Position numbers and translations under genes: made by a program. From Telmatactis stephensoni (taxonomy: Eukaryota > Cnidaria > Anthozoa > Actiniaria > Isophelliidae), in the NCBI GenBank assembly GCA_029948255.1, contig JALIZF010001396.1, positions 124,001 through 188,000 on the forward strand: 64,000 nt of DNA. The letters run 5' to 3'. The notes under the pieces are model-generated. The model was not told the DNA's origin, made no database searches, and worked only from the letters and a program-made list of their open reading frames with translations. The stretch's first letter is position 1. Every line of letters starts with the position of its first letter. Shown here piece after piece: positions 55,447 through 64,000 of the stretch.

Positions 55447-56737
55447 CTTTATGACTTTGAAAGTATTTACATAGTTGCTCAATAATTGACATTTATGTAA
55501 TTACTAAGAGATTTGATTTATAAAGAACTTGCCCATGCAAGCTCATCCAAAAGATCTCCAACCCAACTCTGTTCTTCAAGAGCCATTGAACCAAGGGGGC
55601 TAGGTTAAGTAGTAAGTTATATTAGAGTAGATTTCACAAGCAGGAAACAACAGAGTACATTTTTCTGTTGTAACTAATATAACTGCAACTGGTTAACAAG
55701 TGAATGGAAATCTGTCTCACGTACTGTATGAAAACGGATTTCTTTCACTGTGGAGATTTTCAGCTTCAACCCTTCATTTGGGTACTTTTGAAATTTCCAC
55801 ATCCGGGATGTAAAAATCTTGGTCTTTACGAAAAAAACCTGTTTCAAAAACTTGTTATGTATGCAACGTCATCTTGCGCATGGCAGTTTCACTCGCAAGA
55901 CATAGCGGGCTCGTGAAAATGACGTTTTTCTGCGTCATCTTTACGCATGCCCAACAGGAAAGTCGCAAGGGCCAGCAGTTTTTCCCCTGGCTCACTGGCG
56001 ATATTGAGGACAGGAAATACCTCATCATCATCGTCATAATCATGTTATTACTCGTGCCAGGCCTCTGGCCGCACGAGGTAAAAAATGCAGCGAGTTTTGT
56101 ATTCACTACTTCCCGTCGACCTTCCCATCATGCCTTTCACTAACCACATGGCCGAGCCTGCAATTAATGGGTCAGAAGTTATCTTTTCTAATCCTGGCTG
56201 TGGGTTTCCTGTCACTAAACCACATGGATAACAAGCCAAAGCTGAAAAATACCGACGAAAATATGGACTTTTTGGGCCAAACTGTGTACCATGACAAGCG
56301 AAATCTGACATTCTTCACTCGTCAGAATGTTCAGATTGTTGCTAAGTTGTATTTTAATGATTAGGAGATCTTAAACACTGAGATCATCAACCCTTTCACT
56401 CGTGAGGGAGCTGTCCTAGCAGCAAAAAATGAGGAGACTATTAATAATATAGTCGATAACGAAGAGACCATCAGAGTTAAAATGGTCGCTACCAGTCTTC
56501 CATTCCTAATCTTGAGAGCTGTTCTAGTAGCGGTTGCTCAAAGAGCAGCCATTAACGAAGAGACCACTAGTGAGGTCGAACAGTCAAAGTATTACAAAAC
56601 AAGCAAAATATTACAAGATGTCACTGAGTATTACAAAATAATGAAGGTGTCATTCTCATTTGATGTACATAAATTTAATGTTATTTTATTCAATGCAATA
56701 GTGGAAATCAAGTTCTTAATTAACGAAATAAATACCA
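53409..56737. other. Intergenic region with one MITE, otherwise no gene recognised
   Basis: It holds the CACYBP 3'UTR (ATTAAA near 53549 is a possible poly(A) signal), the element at 53572-53754 and a (TTG)n microsatellite at about 55411-55445. At 55860-56350 there are moderately long frames on both strands, but no family I recognise and no splice pattern. Confidence 0.5.
53572..53754. mobile_element. Mariner/Tigger-like MITE
   Basis: TACAGTAGAATTCCGATTTC at the left and GAATTGGGATTTTATTGTA at the right are imperfect inverted repeats ending in TA. Inner TAACCTTG / AACTTGGGGTTCGAGG and TTTGAGAAA also recur. The CAGTAGAATTCC end type is common in pogo/Tigger relatives (family knowledge). Confidence 0.65.
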
Positions 56738-56869
56738 ATGTTGGATATTATTTTATTGTGTTGTTTTACATGTATTTTACTCATTTGTGTCAAAAATATT
56801 GTGTATCCATTAATGCTTTCAGGTGACATTGAGCTAAACCCTGGCCCAGCGGATGTAGACAAACTATAG
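56738..56869 (+). CDS. 43-codon ORF: hydrophobic leader plus 2A-type motif GDIELNPGP
   Basis: The ORF starts MLDIILLCCFTCILLICV, a strongly hydrophobic stretch of about 17 residues, and after ten more residues reads LSGDIELNPGP (about 27-37), then ADVDKL and a stop. D-[VI]-E-x-N-P-G-P is the 2A ribosome-skipping motif, which occurs at the N-terminus of many invertebrate non-LTR retrotransposon proteins and of some host proteins, where the leader-2A unit can act as a signal sequence (established for sea urchin). No endonuclease or reverse transcriptase follows before 58 kb. It is therefore most likely a 5' remnant of a retrotransposon; a real short peptide or a first exon is possible. Confidence 0.5.
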   Translation: MLDIILLCCFTCILLICVKNIVYPLMLSGDIELNPGPADVDKL

Positions 56870-58697
56870 TATTGAATATACCAAACCAAGCTTTTAAAGG
56901 CCTTTAAAGGGACTCCTCCCCCTGGAGTATGTGTATTATAACAAATACACTTAATTCCAAGACGGTGCCTAACGTATCTAGGATTTTCATGGGAGGAAAG
57001 TATACCTCTATGATACTTTTCTGGACATTTCCATTATCCCAACTACGCATGCGCTATTATTCTCCACCAATCATATTTTTAAGTGGGAACGGTACTTGTT
57101 CAACGTTCCATTGAAAAGGTACAATACCCACTGCCCATGTTTTAAAAACTTTTTTTCACCATGATCAATGTTTATTTATTTCATATCATTGACTGAAAGA
57201 GCCTTGACAACTCATTTTCAGGGCACGAGTCAACCCTGGAATCAGGGTCTCGTTTAAATTTTCAACCATTAGAGATACATCACCTTGTTTATATTACCAG
57301 TCTACTATAATAGGGTGCAAGGGTTCCAAAAGTGGAATTCTTTTCGACGAATTGAAAACCACGTGTATTTGGCCGTGAGAGAGAGGAGAAACCAGTGACG
57401 TGTGTGTATGTGGTGTATGTGGTTGTGGGGTGAGAGTTTGGAGGGTTGAAGCGAAGGCTCACAACGTGGAGTACACTTTCGTTTAGCAGGGCAATGTTTC
57501 CATATTTCCATGTGTTTCCATAGTGAGAGGACTAGAACCTCAGGAGTTATTAAAGAATTGAGAAAGATTGCTTGTTGATTTTACATCTTTTATTCAAAAA
57601 CCGTACTTTTAAAAAGCCGACAATACATAAACAAAAAATTACAGTATATTCTTATTTTTCTAAGCCTCTTAGCATTGTACATATAATGGCATACTATTTC
57701 TTAGAACCCATCCATTTTTTTTCCGGGGTCAATCGATCTAGATCTGAAGAACATTGGAGAACCAATTAGAAGAAAGGCATTAACGACATATTTTCATTAG
57801 TCGAGATAAAGACCAAAGAAAAGCCAAAAACGAGAACAAATGTTTTAACGTTTTAAAACGTTTTTTAAATTAGTTTTCCTGCACGCTATTTCAGTCCTTA
57901 ACAGCGTTAAGGGAAGGAAAATCTATTTTGAATCGAACTCACTGTCCTTACTCCCCTAGGTATAAAACAGCGTGAACTTTTTTATGCGAACGTAGCCATT
58001 AGGGCATAACTGGTAGACAAAATTGACCCTATTCCTAGATGGTCCACTTGCGATATAATTTGCAAAGCATTTTAAAATGGGATTCAGGGGGAAATAATGG
58101 ATTTAATGTAACAGATGCATGCTACGACTCCGCGCCTAATAGTTGTAGTTTTGGTTTTCTGGCAGCCATTGAAAAGGCAAGAAATGCACGATCACGAATG
58201 AAGCAGGGATGTTTCAATTAACAAAGTAAATACTTAAGAGTTTCCACGCCTGGGTTTTTGCTCAATAAAGTTTTGAATATCTTACGCGAAATCGAGGCTG
58301 CCATGATTGAGCAACAACTTAACTTAGCTAGTGTATTCCTTTTTTCACGGTATTATCCAGTACCTGCAACTTCATCCTCAGATTCATCCACGGAGAGTAA
58401 GTTGTCGCATTCGCTCTACCAAAATATCGAAAGCGGAATGACTAGAACGCGGTACAATGACATTTTACTTATTTTTAGCACGTTTTTTTTCTAGCTATCA
58501 GACAATAGCAAGTTGTTAGACTATTGCAAGGGTCATATTGAGGAGGATAGGTGTTCAGATATGAGAACGTTTCGTGTACAGGTATAAAAAAAGCAGAAAA
58601 TACAATTTTGTGCTTAGGAGTTAGGGTTTTTTCAAAACTGACGTTCAACAGAACATTGTGCATGAATACATAAAAATAGCTTTGTACAATCTTATAA
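56870..58697. other. Intergenic region, no gene recognised
   Basis: AT-rich with a TG-rich patch at about 57395-57430. Short ORFs only; none shows family motifs or a splice pattern. Confidence 0.5.
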
Positions 58698-60950
58698 CTA
58701 ACAATGGAACAAAAACGCAACGAGCACGCATGCCGTCATCACGAAACCGCTGACCACTTTACGGACACTTGAATTGCAAAGATCTCCTTGGCAACAATCG
58801 GTAGCACATTCTGTCTTCCCTGGAGTTGTCTTGCAATATTCCACTGGGTTACAGGTCTTCAAAAGCATGCATCCACGATAGTATTTTTTCTTGCCATTAA
58901 TCTTGTACGTTGCTCGTGCACATCTGTACTCTTTGTCGATATAACAATCTTCATTTTTCATATTTTGGTAGCAATCTAAGTCCGACGTAGTACTGAGACA
59001 GGAGTTGCATCTAAGACTTGAAACTAGAAGTGAAAAACAAACAAAAAATTACAGCTAGTACAGTTAGTACATTTTCTGATAACTCTTACTGCAGGTATAA
59101 TTAAAAAGCAGAAAATATCTTTGATATAGAGGGATTTCACGGCAGACATGTTTGTGGTCAAAATAATAGTGATTTTCTCTCAAGAGAAATAAAATCTTTT
59201 GTTATTCAAAAACTTTCGATTGTACTTAATTGCCCACAAACATGGCTGCCATGAAATCCCTCAATTCCGCGTCTGACATTCAAACGCCAACTTGGCGAAA
59301 ACTCAGTTCACACTAAGGTATAGATTGTTGACATGCTTTCACTTTTGAAATTAAACTTCAGTTTTTATTCCTTAACACTATTTGTGAACTTCGTGTGCCA
59401 TAAAGTAAAGTAAGCTTAATAGGTGACAAAAGTTAGTTCGGAATGTGAACGTCTTCATCTCGCGCTTGCCAAATCCTGACTATTTCAGGGAAAAAATATA
59501 TATATCCCTCTGAAACCCAGGGAAATGTTTTATGGCCAAAGAAGTTCCAAAATTACTGGGTTTCATCCATAACTTCGGAAATCAACAAGCCTATATTGCT
59601 TCAAAGCAATGATGTTTCGGCCCGCTCAAAACCCTTTAGATTCCTTTACGAGACTTGGAGTTCTAACTTGCAAAGAAAAATGTAAACTGAAAATCAAATT
59701 TGTTCATTAATATCAGCGGGATTCATTGTGACTCAACTAAGCGGAAAGTTTTTAAGCAATGTAGCAATGCAGCAATGCAACAAACCTCGATAAACAGCCT
59801 TTAGTTTAGGGCTGTAAATCCTGCAAATCCGTGTGTTTTAATGACAATTTTGCCATAAAACTTCCAATGACTATTATAAATAGAGCGTAAACTCATTCAT
59901 CGAGATTTCTATGATTTCCTCTCGTGCCAGATTGGCTAATTTCACACAAGTGATGAAAAGGGCGTGTATGATTGTTACAAGTTCTATTCCCGACCAATCA
60001 GAAAGGGGTGTTCCCACGGTCAAATAAACAATAGATAACACAATCTTTGCAAAACGTTTTAGCGCTTCCTTTCATGCGATTGGATGTCGGTGACAGGCAC
60101 GTCAAATATCATTTGTTGGTAGGTTTTCACCAACAATTTTTTAATAGACGTGAAAAGAATGCGACATATAATTGGATGTGTTATAAAAGTATGACAGCTA
60201 ATTGACAGACGAGCCAAAAATTATGGGTTAGCAAACCAAACACAGTAACGTTTCGGCCTGAGGGCCGAAACAAAAACAAAGAATTAGCGGTAGCCATGTT
60301 GGATGAACAAAAAAGAGACGCTAATGAAAAATATTTTGTTGAAGTTCATCCAAGATGGCTGCCGTGACGTCACATGCAACCCAGCAATAAGGTGGTAAAG
60401 CAAAACGGTTTATTGCTGGCTTTCATTTGACGTCACGGCGGCCATCTTGGTTGAACATCAACAAAAGATTGCTCATTAGTGTCTCTTGTTCGTTCAACCA
60501 ACATGGCTGCCACTCTTTTATATTTTGACTCTCAGAGGAATGATTGAAAACCAGCAATATATTAATTGAAGGCTAAGGCCTAGTTCAAACGTCGCATCTA
60601 ACATGTGCCAAACTCAATGCAAATTAGTCAAATCTTTTGTTTCTAATTCTTCTCATTTGCATTGCATTCGACACATGTGAGATGCGACGTTTGAACTAGG
60701 CCTAAGAGGTATTAAGCCTGGTTTTCACGAGCGACGGAAGCAGCCGGAAGCGGATTCACAACATATACGCAGACTCGTTTCTCATGTCTCAACTAGGCGT
60801 GAGAGAAGAAAGTGAACTGATTATGAATTTGCGTGTTTCTTCCGCTTCTACTTCCATCGCCGTATGAAAATTAGGCATTAGGGAAATGCTTCAGGGCTTA
60901 CCTGTTGGTATCAAGGCAGCCACAATGGCAAGCAGTACCAAAGAATTCAT
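58698..60950 (-). CDS. Ly6/uPAR-type three-finger protein, secreted, probably GPI-anchored
   Basis: Two coding exons, 60902-60950 and 58698-59023, join in phase 1 to give 124 aa. Residues 1-19 (MNSLVLLAIVAALIPTVSS) are a signal peptide. The mature chain starts LRCNSC, the Ly6 opening, has twelve cysteines after the signal and closes with DCCQGDLCN, the family hallmark. The last roughly 18 residues are hydrophobic (VVSGFVMTACVLVAFLF) and follow a small-residue site (CNSS), which fits GPI attachment. The acceptor TTTTTTTGCAG at 60970 shows that at least one non-coding 5' exon lies further right. The family contains surface receptors and modulators; nothing here points to one function. Confidence 0.88.
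60345..60470. repeat. Inverted GTGACGTCA / GGCCGCCATCTTGG repeat
   Basis: CATCCAAGATGGCTGCCGTG at about 60348 and the inverted GACGTCACGGCGGCCATCTT at about 60430 enclose about 60 bp. One arm is shared with 7198-7230. In the region 5' to the Ly6 signal exon's downstream intron (between 59023 and 60902). Confidence 0.65.
60577..60702. mobile_element. Hairpin MITE with TAA target duplication
   Basis: GGCCTAGTTCAAACGTCGCA and TGCGACGTTTGAACTAGGCC bound 126 bp; TAA flanks both ends (60574-60576 and 60703-60705). In the Ly6 intron. Confidence 0.85.
60713..60880. mobile_element. Palindromic MITE, TTTTCACGAGCGACGGAAG ends
   Basis: TAAGCCTGGTTTTCACGAGC and GGAAGC at the left pair with GCTTCTACTTCCATCGCCGT and ATGAAAATTAGGC at the right. 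It follows the previous MITE directly. Confidence 0.65.
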
Positions 60951-61470
60951 GGTTAGCTATTCCTTGTATCTGCAAAAAAATGTCAAATATTTGAAGAAGA
61001 TGTAGCACCGCACAAATGTCAAGAATTGGTGCATATGATAGCTTTTTATATTTGTTTGTTTGTTTGTGTGTTTTGCTATACATAATACAATTTGCAAATC
61101 TATTACTTAAAATGTAAAAGAATAACATAAAAAAGATACGTGAATTAGTGCATGTGCACGGAACCTTAGTAACACCAAGCATTCATCTGTAATATAACCC
61201 CCTGATTAAGAAATTTATATGAATTTGTGGAATATCAGTCTCTAGATCACCGCAGTAAACAACCTTAACTTTCTAAATGCTGATTCTGGTTATTACTGAC
61301 TTTCGGGACAACAGCGATCGAGTAAATGAGCATTAGCAACTGTATCTCCAAATAACTCGGAGCAAATTACAGTCACATTATACTGTCTTCCTGAGAAGAT
61401 ATCATTCTTATAGTCCCCCTTCAGTTAATCAGTGGAGATCACTTAACTATGCTTAAGATGCTGCAAGTTA

Positions 61471-61618
61471 GAGTGGTTTTCGTATGAGTGGGAACACTTT
61501 ACGGTTACGATACTGATACGGCTACAGCAGGAATTTCGAATGTTTTTATAGAAACTATGATACTGGTACAGTTATACGATACGGTACAGTAAGTTTCCCA
61601 CTCATACGAAAGCGACTC
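61471..61618. mobile_element. TA-flanked MITE family M1, copy G
   Basis: GAGTGGTTTTCGTATGAGTG and CACTCATACGAAAGCGACTC, flanked by TA. The interior TTTCGAATGTTTTTATAGA is shared with copies B and C. Confidence 0.85.
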
Positions 61619-64000
61619 TATAGAGTATTCTCGGCAAGTACAATAGTTAGACTACCTCAAAATGAAACTGTGAAATTGCAACTGTTTTTACTTTCGTCTG
61701 ACTTGCAGAAAGAGCTTCATTATATGCATTTTGCATACTTACAGTGTCACAACAAGTTTTCTGTTAAGATTTCGTAACTTTAAGCTCTATTGCAGACACG
61801 GCAAGCTAACCATTAATAACTAAGGCCGTGTTTAGACTAGGGTTTGACGTCGGTCAAACACTTAAAATTTACCAACACAGTCTAAAAGAATATTAACCTA
61901 TCCATAGAAATGCAACACGGTGAAGTTGAACAAGAACAACATCAACAATTTTTCAACTCATTTAATTAAGATAGCTCTCCATAACTGCTTGAGTCTATTG
62001 CAGCTTTAAAAAGATAGAAATCTATGCATTGGAAACGTCATCTCCTAGTTAGTGCAAACTATTTTTTAGGAGGAAACTTGTCGAAGTCAAAAAGACAACA
62101 TGTTTTGGAATGTTTTAGTAACGAACCATGCGGAACGCATGCGGAATTAACCCCATATTTGGTTTATCAAATTATGTCGAAATTACAAATCATCAGCGTA
62201 AGAACTTCCATCTAGTACAGCGTACCATATTACTTATTATATCTCTTTCGTACTTAACTATACTTGAGCAAAGTTTTGCAAGTTATGAATGAGAACTGTC
62301 CCATGCTTAGTTGTTTTGTTAAAACGCAGTAGCTAAATATTTTACATTGAACAACTACTGGACGCCTATTAAAGTAGTACGCTTAAGAGTTGATTGCTCA
62401 GTATAATCCAGCGAGAGAATCCAAAAACATAAATTATATATAGCTGGAGAGTTAAGATTCAAGAAATCATGGTTTTAAGCGAATCTGACAGGGGATTTCA
62501 AAGCGTTTTCGATTCTCTCATGTTCTGTGTTCCATTGTTTTTCACGGCTCAATTAAACCGTTATACGACTCAGTCAGTTTTGCATATTCATGCAACAAAA
62601 CCTAGAGCACGGGTCAATAGAATTAACTCACAAAGTACACGTTAAATTTAAGACATTTTTTAAGTTTTTAGTTTGTTCATCACTTACACAAAGTTTGGAC
62701 AGTGGAGAGATGGAGATAAGAATCGTCCAATCGATTCTAATCCTTTGGCAAGACAGCAGTTCCAAACCGACTTCCAAACTACAGAAACAAAAGAAAAATC
62801 CAACGATTATATATACGAAAAAGGGTTGCAAATCTGCAGCTATCAGCTAAGAGATGAAACTGAAAGCATTTTCAAGAGTTGTAAGAATCGTAAGCTCGCC
62901 TAGTAAACGAATTAATATAACTAAAACATTATGCAACAGCCACGGTTCAAGCCGACCGCGTATTCAAATTCTTTCCAGGCCAAAACCAAAACTTATAAGT
63001 TCTTGTCCATGCTATGTTATAAGTATAGTGTAGCTGTTTTCATAGATAAGCAATAGAATAAAGTATTTACCTTGAATTTACGTTATACGAGGTCTTGTGA
63101 GAAGTTGTTAAAATTCAAAGACTGTCTTGAACATGCGCATTGATTGTACACCATGCATGAAAACAAAAGCGCTAAAACGAACATTCAAAACAACGCCATT
63201 GCCACTAGCTTGAAGAAACATTAACAATGCTACAGCCCTACAATTCTTGTCTTTATTTTGATATATTTGAACTTTAGGCTTAAAGGAATGAAAAGCTTAT
63301 AAAGGTAAAACTACTGGCTCAAATTTGAGGGTTAGGAATGTAGCCATTACTTGTCAATATGCAAAGAATGACTCTTACGCTGTATCTCAACCAATGAGAA
63401 GGCGGCAATCGCTTGAGTCATGCTTGAAATTATAAACAGCATCTTTCGGACTGATTTTACAGTTATCCGTGACACAGGAACTCATGATACAGTGATAACT
63501 AGCGATGGAAAACATTAGAAATAATTAAAGTCTGTAGTTATAACCTAGTAAATGTGTACGTACTAGTCCTCTCTACACACGGTCAAATTAAAATCACTCC
63601 AAAGAGGATGTTGGTAATTATATCGAGCATCGCGCAAATCAAATTGGAATAATATTTGAGTAAAGCACATTTTTTGTGAGATATCACAGTTCTTTTAATT
63701 CTATTTTTGAGAAAAAACCTGCACTTTGCTGCATTGACTGATTGGCAATAGAAAATTTACTTACATGTTTTTCAATACTTGTATTTATTGAAAAATGTAT
63801 CTATATCTGAGGATATATAAAAGGCAATATTAAAAGATATGGTAATATCGTATTATTTAGCAAGATAGAAATCTGGAGCTAGAATAATCAATCTCCAATA
63901 AAATTATTATTTTTACTTCGAGCAAAGAATATCATTTAATCCGATATGCATGCTTTAATTTACAGCACAAATTGCCGGATTCGGTAAAATTAATTCTCCA
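61619..64000. other. Right-end intergenic DNA
   Basis: No protein gene recognised. A donor-like ATTCAAG|GTAAATAC on the minus strand (exon edge at 63071) could end the non-coding first exon of the Ly6 gene, but nothing else fixes it. A fragment with GGCCGTGTTTAGACTAGGGTTT at about 61833 looks like one end of a MITE. Confidence 0.35.

Noticed and set aside
55855..56364. Overlapping open frames of 65-89 codons on both strands
   Set aside because: No recognisable family, no splice pattern and no repeat evidence; not enough to call a gene.

Overview
The window looks like nuclear DNA from an intron-rich metazoan, most likely an anthozoan cnidarian (coral or anemone). The reasons are many short conserved exons with GT-AG introns, AT-rich introns, a ferrochelatase with the animal-type [2Fe-2S] cysteines, and a very high load of small palindromic DNA transposons. 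The species assignment is inference. There are no bacterial operons, CRISPR arrays or phage genes.

Five protein genes can be built exon by exon with consistent reading phase. (1) An M1-family membrane aminopeptidase (aminopeptidase N-like) lies on the minus strand at 1780-13891; its 3' part runs off the left edge. (2) Mitochondrial ferrochelatase lies on the minus strand at 20060-26425, complete in 11 exons, 406 aa. (3) Golgi alpha-mannosidase II (GH38) lies on the minus strand at 29457-52271, complete in 27 exons, 1199 aa. (4) Calcyclin-binding/SIAH-interacting protein lies on the plus strand at 52701-53408, with an uninterrupted CDS and an intron in its 5'UTR. It is head-to-head with the mannosidase gene, so the roughly 0.3 kb between them is a probable shared promoter. 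(5) A small secreted, probably GPI-anchored Ly6/three-finger protein lies on the minus strand at 58698-60950. The genes have unrelated jobs (peptide trimming at the surface, haem synthesis, N-glycan maturation, protein turnover/chaperoning, surface protein) and do not form a pathway cluster.

The rest is repeats. Introns and intergenic DNA hold hexanucleotide and tetranucleotide microsatellites, a 37-bp and a 22-bp tandem array, and tRNA-derived SINEs, one with a perfect 7-bp target duplication. There are at least a dozen families of palindromic MITEs. One TA-flanked family has seven full copies spread over the window. Two very large foldback elements stand out: 15813-17590 has arms of about 830 bp and TTAA ends; 30524-32946 lies inside a mannosidase intron, has a 6-bp target duplication and is nested in another palindrome. 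A 1.55-kb element at 45821-47373 has termini built from repeated TTCGCCCAC motifs.

The most unusual small features are a 43-codon ORF at 56738-56869 that joins a hydrophobic leader to a 2A-type ribosome-skipping motif, and a hammerhead-ribozyme-like fold at 19248-19319. The aminopeptidase also carries an altered exopeptidase motif (IAMEN instead of GAMEN).
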